A stretch of 19,176 nucleotides of DNA, taken from Verrucomicrobia bacterium SCGC AAA164-M04 (GTDB taxonomy: Bacteria; Verrucomicrobiota; Verrucomicrobiae; Verrucomicrobiales; Akkermansiaceae). Shown in pieces: positions 7,662-15,630 of the stretch; positions within the stretch are counted from its first letter, which is position 1, and each line of letters begins with the position of its first letter. The translations under genes and the position numbers were made by a program. The notes beneath the pieces were generated by a model. That model saw only the letters and a list, made by a program, of their open reading frames with translations, did no database searches and was not told the DNA's origin. The DNA is taken from assembly GCA_000383735.1 (NCBI GenBank), contig KB912148.1, positions 1-19,176 on the forward strand. Reading direction: 5' to 3'.

Positions 7662-9410
7662 TCAGCCTTCCGGTCTCTTCGTCTTCTTGGACAGTAAAAT
7701 TAAAAAAACCCAAAGAAAGCCCGCGATCAAGCCGCTTACTGCAAACCAATCACCAAAAGCTGCGTAAAGCGTAATCTCACCTTCTGAAGGAATATAAACG
7801 GTGGCTAATAAGTATCCGCGATGGAAGTAACTTCCATTCTCATTCACAAGGTGGCGCGTCTTCTTAGAATAGGGATCGACCAGCGAGCCAGCTAAGGTAA
7901 CAACCCCGGTAACACCACGGTTAGCACATCGAACCGTCGGTCGTCGTAATTCGATACTCCGAAACAGGGCATTCCGGAAATGTTGCACAGACCCTTCGCT
8001 TTCCTGAAACCACCCGTCATTCGTGACATTCACCAAAAGCTGGGGCCCATTACGCACAAACTTTCGGGTCAATCGAGGCACTGTATCTTCGAAGCAGACC
8101 GAAGGAATTACACCAATCGGTTGCCCATCAATTTCGGCCTCCAAAGGTTCAAAAACACCACCACGGCTCAGTCCTTTCCCAAATTCCACACCCGTTGTTC
8201 GAAAATATAGGTCATGCAGAAATGGTAAATCTGGGATAAACTCACCAAGAATGACTAAATGGTTCTTTTGGTAAGTCTGTCTTACTCCTTTCCCATCATC
8301 CACGATTAGGGAGTTGAAGACATCCACCTCTGGATCAATTACGGTTTCACCTCGCGCTTCGTTCATCCCAAGCACGAAGGTGAAATCTCCTAAACTGTGA
8401 ATATATTCAAAAACACTCTCAACTTTCGGCCCCCCTACAATTGAGCCGTCATCCTGTTCCTGAAGATAGGCGGGCAAACACGCTTCCGGCCAAATCACAA
8501 GATCAGGCATCCTGATCCCGACGATCTCCTCTTCTGATTCTGCCCCTCGCGCAGCTTTTGTAGCTTCGCGGAAAACCTCCTCCATTCCCTCTGCCGTTAA
8601 CTCCTCAAAACCTCCTACGATTTTTGAGGGCTCCCATAAAATCTTGTCGGCAAACTGCGGAATATCCTGTTGCACCATCAAAACCCGACCTTCGATCTTT
8701 GGCTCATTTGTCACCGAAGAAAGTCGAATTGTTCCCCAAGTAAACGCCAGCATAATTACCAGCAGCGCGGTCGCAAAATCCCAATGAAGAACCTTCACCT
8801 CATTTTCTCGAAACTGTTGGTAAAAACGCCGCGCCGTCTGCACCGCAACTGCGCCAAAAAAGACCGGCAGAAACGAAAGGCCGATTACTCCAACATATTC
8901 AGCGTTCTGCGCCAAAATCAGATTTTTGGCAAACGTCACGCCCAAGCCATTCCAACCAAAGCCCGTCATGAGCCAACCACGCACCCACTCAAGTCCACAC
9001 CAGAACCCTCCAAGCAAAGTGGCATAACCAAGGCTACGCAAACTTTGGCGCGCCCGATCACGAACCATCTTTGCCCTCTCATACTTCACCCGACAAGGAT
9101 TAACGGGACCTGCGGCAAAGGCCCCAAATAAGCCAAAGTAAGTGGAAAGATAAGCTGACAAGGCCAGAGCCCCTGGCCAAGTCACTGTCCCAAGCCACTT
9201 AAGATTGATCACCCAGAACCCCATGCCAGCTAGCCATCCCAATCCAAAACCTTTAAGACAACGCCCCTTACTTGTCACTGTCCAAAGCAAAGGAAGCAAC
9301 AGCCACATCCACCCCCAAACTATCCAAGCCTCATCAAATGGCGCAAAGCTAAAAGCGAGGGCTATCCCGCCTAAAATCGCTGCCAAGATTCTTAAAAAAC
9401 GGACCATCAT
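7662..9410 (-). CDS. lnt: Apolipoprotein N-acyltransferase
   Basis: 582 residues. Transfers an acyl chain from phospholipid to the N-terminal cysteine of diacylated lipoproteins in the inner membrane. The N-terminal half (1-230) has several hydrophobic helices. The carbon-nitrogen hydrolase domain (about 240-545) shows the Glu-Lys-Cys triad: WPEACLPAY (E309), TYQKNHLVILGEF (K382) and PSVCFEDTVP (C439). VNVTNDGWF (460-468) and a final membrane helix (555-574) complete the pattern. It is longer than E. coli Lnt (512), partly through a basic insert at about 101-127 between helices. Start: ATG at 9410 overlaps the upstream stop codon as ATGA, which suggests translational coupling. A longer frame from 9449 would begin inside the upstream gene and adds nothing family-like. 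An outer membrane with lipoprotein sorting is implied. Confidence 0.95.
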   Translation of the reverse strand: MMVRFLRILAAILGGIALAFSFAPFDEAWIVWGWMWLLLPLLWTVTSKGRCLKGFGLGWLAGMGFWVINLKWLGTVTWPGALALSAYLSTYFGLFGAFAAGPVNPCRVKYERAKMVRDRARQSLRSLGYATLLGGFWCGLEWVRGWLMTGFGWNGLGVTFAKNLILAQNAEYVGVIGLSFLPVFFGAVAVQTARRFYQQFRENEVKVLHWDFATALLVIMLAFTWGTIRLSSVTNEPKIEGRVLMVQQDIPQFADKILWEPSKIVGGFEELTAEGMEEVFREATKAARGAESEEEIVGIRMPDLVIWPEACLPAYLQEQDDGSIVGGPKVESVFEYIHSLGDFTFVLGMNEARGETVIDPEVDVFNSLIVDDGKGVRQTYQKNHLVILGEFIPDLPFLHDLYFRTTGVEFGKGLSRGGVFEPLEAEIDGQPIGVIPSVCFEDTVPRLTRKFVRNGPQLLVNVTNDGWFQESEGSVQHFRNALFRSIELRRPTVRCANRGVTGVVTLAGSLVDPYSKKTRHLVNENGSYFHRGYLLATVYIPSEGEITLYAAFGDWFAVSGLIAGFLWVFLILLSKKTKRPEG

Positions 9411-11314
9411 TCCATACGTTGATAAGCATCTTCCTCCAAGGCTCCCCAAAGTGCATCCAACGACTTCTGAACCCCATCTTTATCTTCACCCTTCCCAAAA
9501 AGGTAATATTTTATTTTCGGCTCGGTCCCAGAAGGGCGGACCGCAAATCGCCGCCCATCTGCCAAATCCACGAAAAGCATCGAGGCTTCGGGAAGCTCAT
9601 CCCCCTCTTGATCATAGAATCCTCCTCTTGCGTAATCTCTTACCGCAATGGCATCCGAACCATCCACTATGGCCGGAGGATCCACACTATAAGATTTCAC
9701 TAAGGCAGCGATCTTTCGAGCCCCCTCTCCCCCCTCCATCACAAGCGATTTTCCCTCCTCCAGATGAACTCCGTATTCACCCCAGATTCGATCACGAAGC
9801 CCAGCAATCGTAGTGCCCTCGCTCATAGCGTAAGCAGCCAACTCAGCGAACATTACGGCTGAGGCATTCCCATCCTTATCCCGAACAAAATCACTTCCAA
9901 GGTAGCCATAGCTTTCTTCTCCACCGAAAACGAAAAACTTCGAATACTCCAGCCGAAGCTTCCGACTCTCTTCTTCGGTCAAGTTCCGATAATCACCTTT
10001 CTTTTCATTTGGAATCGCGTCCTCATACTTCTTAAGTTTCTCTCCTATATACTTAAACCCAGTTAATGTGTCTATTACGTTAATTCCATATTTTTCAGCG
10101 ATAGAACGTTGCAATTCAGTGGTTACTAACGTTTTTACCAAAACTGCCCGACTTCGGTTACTCTCAGTGATCCAACCAAGATCGAACATCGTCTTGATAC
10201 GATACCAGCCCAGCAAGGAACCGATCTGATTTCCTGTTAATAACTCCATTTCACCCACATCATTTCGGATCGCCACACCCATACGATCACAATCTGGATC
10301 AGTTGCGATGACCGCATCCGCACCCACTTCCTCGGCCAACGCAATCCCCTTCGCCAGAGCTGGAGCATTCTCAGGATTCGGAGATTCGACTGTTGGAAAC
10401 CTTCCGTCTGGCCCATCCTGCTCAGGCACGGTGACGACCTCAAACCCAAGCTCGCGCAGCATCGGCACGATGATCAGCCCTCCAGTTCCATGAAGGTTAG
10501 TATAGACAACCTTGGCCTTTCTCGCCTCAAGCAAATCAGGACGTAAGAGCACCGTCTTCAACTTATCCATATAGGTCCGATCCATCTCGGCCCCAAGAAT
10601 GGTCAATTGACCTTTTTCATCTTCAGGAAGAACTTCATAATTTTCACTTTCCAATGCGTTGACCTCATTAATTACCCCAGCCGCATGGGGCTCGACCAAC
10701 TGCCCGCCATCATCGATGTAGGCTTTAAAGCCATTATCATGCGATGGGTTATGACTTGCCGTAAGACAGACACCGGAATCGGCCCGCAAGTAACGAACTG
10801 CAAAGGAAATTTCAGGCGTAGCACGCTCCGCCTCAAAAAGATAAGCATCACACCCTAGATCAGTCGCAACGTTAGCGCAGGTTTCTGCGAAATCACGAGA
10901 GAAGTGACGGGTATCGTGGCCGATTACCAGCGATGGACGCCCTTCCCCAGAAAAAGACTTCTTCACGTATCTCACCAGCCCAATCATAGCGCGCTTGAGA
11001 TTGAAAAAGTTCATTGAAGCCGTTCCGACACAAGGATGCTCTGGTCGATCAAGCGGCCCGCCCACCCCTCGCTCAGCCTGGGTGACAATCTTCCCGATCG
11101 TCCGACCGCGCAGACCACCAGTCCCGAAGGCCATTGTTTTAAAGAATCGATCATCGATTTCCTGCCATTCACAGGATTTGAGCAGCTCCAAGATGGCAGC
11201 TGGACCCACCTGAGAATTCGAGCCTTCAAGATAGAGATCGATATTGGTCCCAGCCTCCATAGAGACATCACCACGGCTTATAGCATCATCAAGAAGGGAT
11301 TTCCATTCGCTCAT
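9407..11314 (-). CDS. Phosphoglucomutase/phosphomannomutase family protein (alpha-D-phosphohexomutase)
   Basis: 635 residues from ATG 11314 (MSEWKSLLDDAI). Interconverts hexose 1- and 6-phosphates through a phosphoserine enzyme. Domains and sites in order: FGTGGLRGR (63-71), the catalytic loop TASHNPSHDNGFKAY (185-199, phosphoserine S187), the Mg-binding loop DPDCDRMG (339-346), the substrate-specificity loop FGGEESYGYL, and the C-terminal phosphate-binding VRPSGTEPKIKYYLF. The length and the GGEESYGYL loop fit the large PgcA-type subfamily that acts on glucose (and often mannose) phosphates. A start at 11353 is possible but would overlap the divergent methyltransferase start at 11346, so I prefer 11314, leaving 31 nt between the divergent starts. 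It overlaps lnt by 4 nt. It could supply glucose 1-phosphate for glycogen and envelope sugars, or glucose 6-phosphate for the nearby zwf. Confidence 0.92.
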   Translation of the reverse strand: MSEWKSLLDDAISRGDVSMEAGTNIDLYLEGSNSQVGPAAILELLKSCEWQEIDDRFFKTMAFGTGGLRGRTIGKIVTQAERGVGGPLDRPEHPCVGTASMNFFNLKRAMIGLVRYVKKSFSGEGRPSLVIGHDTRHFSRDFAETCANVATDLGCDAYLFEAERATPEISFAVRYLRADSGVCLTASHNPSHDNGFKAYIDDGGQLVEPHAAGVINEVNALESENYEVLPEDEKGQLTILGAEMDRTYMDKLKTVLLRPDLLEARKAKVVYTNLHGTGGLIIVPMLRELGFEVVTVPEQDGPDGRFPTVESPNPENAPALAKGIALAEEVGADAVIATDPDCDRMGVAIRNDVGEMELLTGNQIGSLLGWYRIKTMFDLGWITESNRSRAVLVKTLVTTELQRSIAEKYGINVIDTLTGFKYIGEKLKKYEDAIPNEKKGDYRNLTEEESRKLRLEYSKFFVFGGEESYGYLGSDFVRDKDGNASAVMFAELAAYAMSEGTTIAGLRDRIWGEYGVHLEEGKSLVMEGGEGARKIAALVKSYSVDPPAIVDGSDAIAVRDYARGGFYDQEGDELPEASMLFVDLADGRRFAVRPSGTEPKIKYYLFGKGEDKDGVQKSLDALWGALEEDAYQRME

Positions 11315-11345
11315 TTCGCTGGCAATGCTAGAACGGCCCCGCGCA

Positions 11346-12242
11346 ATGTCCAACCCTCGCCTTCATGAAATCATCTCACGCTCTCTCAAAAAGCGTGAAA
11401 GCCTACAAAATGGAGAAACAAATCTAATCCGCCTGATTGATGGCCAAGGCGATAAGCTCAATGGTCACATTCTCGAGCAGTATGGCAGAGGCTGGCTCAT
11501 TTCAACTACTGGATCTAATTTGAGAAGGGAAATTCATGACATTCTCGCTAGCTACGAAAAGCCCCTCTACTGGAAAAGACTAGACCAACACCAAAAGGAA
11601 TCACCTGTCCGTCTATGCGGTGAAGAACTCCCCGAGTTCTTCACCGGTCTCGAAAACGGGCTTAAATGCCGTCTTTCCTTCAAGTCCGGCTACTCCCAAG
11701 GAATCTTTATCGATCAAAGAAACAACCGCGAGGCATTAAGAAAAATGGTCAAACCAGGACAAACCGTTTTGAACACATTTGCTTACACTGGATTCTTCTC
11801 GATCGCCGCAGCTACTGCCGGAGCAGTCACCTCTTCTCTCGACCTTTCACAAGTTTACCTCGACTGGACTCGCGAGAACTTTCTCCTCAACGGTATCGAT
11901 CACACAAATCACTACTTTTGCAAAGGAGACACCTTTCACTGGCTCCGCCGCTTCGCTAAACAAAGCCGCTTTTTTGACTATATCATTCTCGATCCACCCA
12001 CTTTCTCACGCGACGACAAAGGCAAGGTTTTTCGTGTTGAAAAAGATTACAATCAACTTTTCAAACTCGCTTCAGCCTGCCTCGCTCCGGGAGGAAAAAT
12101 CTTAGCTTGCACCAATTTTCGGGGCATCAGTGTGAGTGATTTCATGAAGCAAATCAAAGGAGCTGACCTCCAGATCAGCCCGATGCCAGAGGACTTCACC
12201 GACACTCCTTATTTAAAATCAATCTGGGCCACTTTTCCTTAG
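11346..12242 (+). CDS. RlmI/RlmK-type class I SAM-dependent rRNA methyltransferase, no PUA domain
   Basis: 298 residues. COG1092-type methyltransferase, expected to make 5-methylcytosine or a related base in 23S rRNA. Seen: a short N-terminal region with INGEGD-like text (LIDGQGDKLNGHILEQYGRG, 30-49), the EXXIN-type lead-in GYSQGIFIDQRNNREALRKM (115-134), SAM motif I VLNTFAYTGFFSIAAATAGA (141-160), the acidic loop DLS (166-168), and motif IV DYIILDPPTFSR (211-222). A RlmI-like YxxL segment (DYNQLFKLA) and the LACTNF end also match. E. coli RlmI (396 residues) has an N-terminal PUA RNA-binding domain; here there is room for only a remnant. The frame is open upstream to 11244, but that part is antisense to the phosphohexomutase 5' end and is not PUA-like. 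Base and site modified are inferred only at family level. Confidence 0.85.
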   Translation: MSNPRLHEIISRSLKKRESLQNGETNLIRLIDGQGDKLNGHILEQYGRGWLISTTGSNLRREIHDILASYEKPLYWKRLDQHQKESPVRLCGEELPEFFTGLENGLKCRLSFKSGYSQGIFIDQRNNREALRKMVKPGQTVLNTFAYTGFFSIAAATAGAVTSSLDLSQVYLDWTRENFLLNGIDHTNHYFCKGDTFHWLRRFAKQSRFFDYIILDPPTFSRDDKGKVFRVEKDYNQLFKLASACLAPGGKILACTNFRGISVSDFMKQIKGADLQISPMPEDFTDTPYLKSIWATFP

Positions 12243-12496
12243 AGAAGGATTTAAGGCCAACTCAATGAATCGTCACAGATGGCTGGCTGACGTAACCCCT
12301 TTGGATCAGCAAACAACCCAGGGTAAGATCGTAAACCCACAACAGCTTTAAATATCAAAAATTAGGCAATCGCCCGCGCGAACGTCGCAGCCAACAGAAG
12401 GACAACACCATACAGCGAGGGTCCGCACTTTACCTCAGCCCAAAATTCAAGTCTAACAAATGGAGCGTCTTTAAACTCTTGAGCAGTCCATGAGAG
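12243..12496 (-). other. Gene-poor segment downstream of tRNA-Phe with near-open frame
   Basis: No normal gene is seen between the methyltransferase stop and the tRNA. On the minus strand one frame is unusually protein-like. It reads out of the tRNA without a start codon (LSWTAQEFKDAPFVRLEFWA, then EVKCGPSLYGVVLLLAATFA) to a TAA at 12364-12362. It then continues in the same frame for 36 codons (containing GLRSYPGLFADPKGLRQPAI) to a TAA at 12253-12251. The segment could be a decayed gene end, a dispersed repeat or a structured RNA. I cannot decide among these. Confidence 0.4.
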
Positions 12497-12572
12497 TGGT
12501 GGCTCATCCCGGAATCGAACCAGGGACACAAGGATTTTCAATCCTCTGCTCTACCAACTGAGCTAATGAGCC
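12497..12572 (-). tRNA. tRNA-Phe (anticodon GAA)
   Basis: A complete 76-nt cloverleaf on the minus strand, 12572 to 12497, including an encoded CCA end. The acceptor stem GGCTCAT pairs with ATGAGCC, the D arm is GCTCAGTTGGTAGAGC, and the anticodon arm GAGGA-TTGAAAA-TCCTT places GAA at positions 34-36. The T arm is CCTGG-TTCGATT-CCGGG, with discriminator A73 and CCA. The D, anticodon and T regions closely match bacterial tRNA-Phe. No tRNA 3'-end duplication (att scar) is seen nearby. Confidence 0.97.
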
Positions 12573-12594
12573 AAACAATCTTTGTTGCGGGCGG

Positions 12595-12623
12595 GTGATA
12601 AAACGGACCGAGAGGCTTGGCAA
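12595..12623 (-). promoter_or_regulatory. Putative sigma-70-type promoter for tRNA-Phe
   Basis: On the minus strand TTGCCA (12623-12618, 5 of 6 to TTGACA) is followed after 17 nt by TATCAC (12600-12595). The latter keeps TAT but is otherwise a weak -10. The spacing is ideal, and the tRNA 5' end lies 22 nt beyond the -10 box, leaving a short leader. The pair sits in the gap between the opcA stop and the tRNA, which would give the tRNA its own promoter. Confidence 0.4.
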
Positions 12624-12652
12624 TATAAAATGACTCTGTAGGCCCCATTTTT

Positions 12653-13714
12653 TCACCTCCCTCCTTCGAGCAGCTCCATGAATTGAGGTAGTACATTTAA
12701 GAAGAGTGAATTCTTGCCACCACGCGACAACTGGCTTGCGACCAAACCTGCTGAATCATCGTAATCAGCTGGCCCACTAAAATCGACGCTGTGGCTCTCG
12801 GCGCGAATCGATTGGCAAAGGTGAGAATTTCCGGCCTCACGACTGATCCTCGCTTTAAAATTTGGCGCGCTTATCTCCAATTCCGAAATCGGAGCTCCCT
12901 CGTCATCCCAAATTAGCTCAACGACAACCTCCCTGCCTTCGCGGGATTCCAAGATCACCCGACCAGTCTCTTGGTATTGAACTGACCAGCCAGAACGCGT
13001 AACCACCCAGGCCAACATCAGGAGGGCTGCGATACGATGTTTCGACTGAGCTTTAACTCTCACTTTTTCAATTTCAGGGAAGGCCCTATGAGCCATAGGA
13101 TCATCGAATAGCCGGGCGACCGCCAGGCGATAATAATAGCTTCTTGTCCACGACAGATCTTGCGTCACCATCCCACCCTTGGTGTCCGAGCGAGCCTTTA
13201 GAAGCCGCCTGAACCCTCTCTTTGGATCAGCCCAGTCAGAGCTGTCAAAAATCAGCCGATCCAAAAGCCGGTAGAGACGTTCTTCGAAAAGCTCACTAAA
13301 TTCGCCCTGCCACCAAAAAACTAAAGGAAGATCGCTATTTAAATGTGCAAAAACAGTATTTCGAAGTCGCCCGAGCGACTTACCATGGAGCAAAAACGAA
13401 ACCTGTTCGGAGCAGATCGACTTTTTGCCGTGCGCGAGATGACAATGGGCTGTAATCCAAGATTCTACCTTCACATCGGTCGCCTTGCGATTCATCGCAA
13501 TTAAAACTGCCCGACATGCATTTTCTCGGGTGAGCTCTTGGATCGTTTGCGAGTTCTCCTGCAACCTTGAAGGATCTTCAGTATATACTAGAAAATTCAT
13601 CAACGACGCATTCGTGCTCGCCTCGTCAGCCTCCCATAGTTTTTTAAGTTCACCGTCGATCGCGCCAACCTCAACCGGTATCCCGAGATTTTCTGAAGAA
13701 TTCAACATACTCAT
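12653..13714 (-). CDS. opcA: Glucose-6-phosphate dehydrogenase assembly protein OpcA
   Basis: 353 residues. OpcA promotes assembly and activity of glucose-6-phosphate dehydrogenase and is best known from cyanobacteria and actinobacteria. Family features seen: an N-terminal MNFLVY segment (T-ASLMNFLVYTEDPSRL), a central DLPLVFWWQGE segment, and a DSSDW motif before the helical middle. Position decides the call: it begins 2 nt after the zwf stop. Start: ATG 13714 has an unusually good SD, GGAGGAG (13730-13724), 9 nt upstream and lying inside the zwf end; the longer TTG start at 13732 is rejected. Cysteines occur at several places (ENACRA, HCHLAH, SICSEQ, HLCQS). Cyanobacterial OpcA has been linked to thioredoxin control, but whether any of these is redox active is unknown. 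Confidence 0.88.
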   Translation of the reverse strand: MSMLNSSENLGIPVEVGAIDGELKKLWEADEASTNASLMNFLVYTEDPSRLQENSQTIQELTRENACRAVLIAMNRKATDVKVESWITAHCHLAHGKKSICSEQVSFLLHGKSLGRLRNTVFAHLNSDLPLVFWWQGEFSELFEERLYRLLDRLIFDSSDWADPKRGFRRLLKARSDTKGGMVTQDLSWTRSYYYRLAVARLFDDPMAHRAFPEIEKVRVKAQSKHRIAALLMLAWVVTRSGWSVQYQETGRVILESREGREVVVELIWDDEGAPISELEISAPNFKARISREAGNSHLCQSIRAESHSVDFSGPADYDDSAGLVASQLSRGGKNSLFLNVLPQFMELLEGGR

Positions 13715-13716
13715 TT

Positions 13717-15273
13717 TTAGAGTCTCCTCCAAGTGCGCCCATCCTTTGCAAGCAATTCATCGGCCTCCCACGGCCCCCACGATCCAGCGGGAAATTGCGC
13801 GATCGGCAGTTCCTCACTGTTGTCGGTCCAAGCCTTATGAATCTTGTCAATAAAACGCCATGCCTCCTCCACTTCATCACGACGCGCAAACAAAGTTGCA
13901 TCGCCCGCCATGGCGTCAAGAAGGAGACGTTCATAAGCTTCAGGACTACTCTTACCGAAGCTACTAGCGTAGTGAAAGTCCATTTTCACAGGCTCCATAC
14001 GTAAAGTCGTGCCTGGAAGCTTTGAGTTCATCATAAGTGAAATCCCTTCATCCGGCTGGATCCGAATCACAAGAACATTACCTGTCGGCACTCCACCAGG
14101 CATCGCGTTGAAAAGCACACTAGGGGTCGCTTTGAAGTGAACTGAAATCTCAGTCGCTTTTTTAGGAAGGCGCTTCCCCACGCGGACATAGAAAGGCACT
14201 CCGCTCCATCGCCAAGTGTCGACCATGCACCGAAGCGCAACGTATGCTTCGGTCTCCGAGTCAGATTTAACTCGGTCTTCATCGCGATACCCGGGCACTT
14301 CCTTGCCATTAATATTCCCAGCAACATATTGACCACGAACAACATTCTCCGCGACAAGTTCCGGGGTATCCCACTGTCTCAGCGAGCGAATCACCTTCAC
14401 CTTTTCGTCGCGAACTCCATCCGCCGTCAAATCGGTTGGAGGCTCCATAGCGACCAAACTCAGAAGCTGTAAAAGATGATTTTGAACCATATCCCGCAAG
14501 GCTCCGGCCTCATCGTAGTAACCCCCTCGTCCTCCCTCCATTCCGAGGTGCTCAGCACAAGTAATTTGAATGTGATCAATATGCTCCTTATTCCACATTG
14601 GTTCAAAAATCGCATTAGCAAAACGAAGGACCATAATATTTTGAGCGGTCTCTTTACCTAGATAGTGATCGATTCGGTAGGTCTCCTTCTCCTCAAAAGT
14701 CCCATTCACAACCTCGTTGAGGTGTTGGGCAGTTCCCAGCGTCGTCCCGAAGGGCTTCTCAACAATCACACGTGACCAACAACCATCACAATCTGGGCGC
14801 TCTTGGCTCAAGCCTGCCTCTTTAAGATTCAAGAGAATATCGTCAAAATACTCGGGCGCACTTGCAATATAGAAAAGTCGATTCCCCCTCCCTCCACGTT
14901 CACGGTCAATCTCATCAAGGCGATCAGAAAGCCTGTTGTAGCCGCCCTTGTCTTGAAACTCGCTTTTATGGTATTCGATATTTGCCGCCAAACTTTCCCA
15001 AATCTCGCCATCGTGTCCCGTGCGGGAAACCTGACGATTTAACGTTTCAAGCCCCTCACGAAAAAACTCATCAGACCAATCTCGACGGGCAAATCCGAGA
15101 ATCCTAACCCCCGCGGGCAGCTCCCCATCAATCGCCAAATTATAAAGTGCGGGAATTAGTTTGCGATGGGTCAAATCACCCGTGGCTCCAAAAATGACAA
15201 CACTACATGCCTCGGCAAGATTGCGGGACACTAAATCCTCGCGAAATGGGTTATTCACGGCGCTTTTTCCCAC
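13717..15273 (-). CDS. zwf: Glucose-6-phosphate 1-dehydrogenase
   Basis: 518 residues. Oxidises glucose 6-phosphate to 6-phosphogluconolactone with NADP (or NAD), the first step of the oxidative pentose phosphate pathway. Seen: the Rossmann loop VVIFGATGDLTHRKLIPALY (25-44), RVIVEKPFG (168-176), and the active-site signature RIDHYLGKE (200-208) with its catalytic His and Lys. FANAIFEPMWN follows, then the C-terminal substrate domain with RVGKRLPKKATEI. Length is normal for the family. The first codon is GTG at 15273; a second in-frame GTG at 15258 (VNNPFRED) could also be the start, and the sequence does not decide. It is followed at once by opcA and diverges from transaldolase across a 357-nt gap. 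Confidence 0.96.
   Translation of the reverse strand: MGKSAVNNPFREDLVSRNLAEACSVVIFGATGDLTHRKLIPALYNLAIDGELPAGVRILGFARRDWSDEFFREGLETLNRQVSRTGHDGEIWESLAANIEYHKSEFQDKGGYNRLSDRLDEIDRERGGRGNRLFYIASAPEYFDDILLNLKEAGLSQERPDCDGCWSRVIVEKPFGTTLGTAQHLNEVVNGTFEEKETYRIDHYLGKETAQNIMVLRFANAIFEPMWNKEHIDHIQITCAEHLGMEGGRGGYYDEAGALRDMVQNHLLQLLSLVAMEPPTDLTADGVRDEKVKVIRSLRQWDTPELVAENVVRGQYVAGNINGKEVPGYRDEDRVKSDSETEAYVALRCMVDTWRWSGVPFYVRVGKRLPKKATEISVHFKATPSVLFNAMPGGVPTGNVLVIRIQPDEGISLMMNSKLPGTTLRMEPVKMDFHYASSFGKSSPEAYERLLLDAMAGDATLFARRDEVEEAWRFIDKIHKAWTDNSEELPIAQFPAGSWGPWEADELLAKDGRTWRRL
13724..13730 (-). promoter_or_regulatory. Strong ribosome binding site of opcA inside the zwf 3' end
   Basis: GGAGGAG on the minus strand, 9 nt before ATG 13714. 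It stands out because most genes in the window lack a clear SD. It fixes the opcA start and suggests reinitiation or coupling after zwf translation ends at 13717. Confidence 0.75.
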
Positions 15274-15630
15274 ACCCCGAACACCTTTTCAACCCCCAAG
15301 CATTTCTTTTGTGTCTTGAGAGCTCGTAATCCCGACCAAGAAATACCGGCCAAGCCCCTCCCGCGCTCTCACCTTAATGAGCACACTTTCGATTCATTTC
15401 ATTCTCTAGTAGACACCTCAACCTCTGATTTTCTTAAGCTAAACAAGACTACTTCAAACTACAGCGGGCTTATCTTCCGAAAAGATTTTCATTTCGAGCC
15501 CATCCATTTTTTCACAAAGAAATTTCCCGGTTGCCTCCGATAATCTAGATGCTTCGGATTCCGGGATCAACATGCCATCAGGCAAGAAAGTCTTGCTTCC
15601 TTTCTCCTCCGGGGGCATTTCAATCCCGCT
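15274..15630. other. Divergent zwf-tal intergenic region
   Basis: 357 nt between the zwf and transaldolase starts. It must hold the promoters for both genes, but I see no confident -35/-10 pair for either. No tRNA or riboswitch is recognised. A possible small minus-strand gene lies at 15454-15618 and is listed separately. The plus-strand frame at 15316-15543 starts with TTG and looks non-coding (rich in H, S, T and P). Confidence 0.5.
15454..15618 (-). CDS. Possible small hydrophilic protein (54 residues)
   Basis: ATG at 15618 opens a 54-codon frame beginning [20 protein letters not shown] and ending [11 protein letters not shown]. Its acidic, lysine-rich and serine-rich composition and its codon use look like the neighbouring genes, unlike most shadow frames. 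No domain or membrane segment is recognised and I cannot assign a function. Against it: there is no SD, and its ATG lies only 12 nt from the divergent transaldolase start, so the transaldolase promoter would have to sit inside it. The frame stays open upstream to 15753, but that part is antisense to transaldolase. Confidence 0.3.
   Translation of the reverse strand: MPPEEKGSKTFLPDGMLIPESEASRLSEATGKFLCEKMDGLEMKIFSEDKPAVV

Noticed and set aside
11244..11345. N-terminal extension of the methyltransferase
   Set aside because: The 34 extra residues are antisense to the phosphohexomutase start and do not look like a PUA domain; ATG 11346 gives a sensible start.
12243..12572. Integrated mobile element at tRNA-Phe
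   Set aside because: No integrase gene, no duplicated tRNA 3' end and normal housekeeping genes on both sides within the window.
15316..15543. 75-codon plus-strand frame upstream of tal
   Set aside because: TTG start, no ribosome site, low-complexity S/T/H/P composition and no family resemblance; treated as non-coding.
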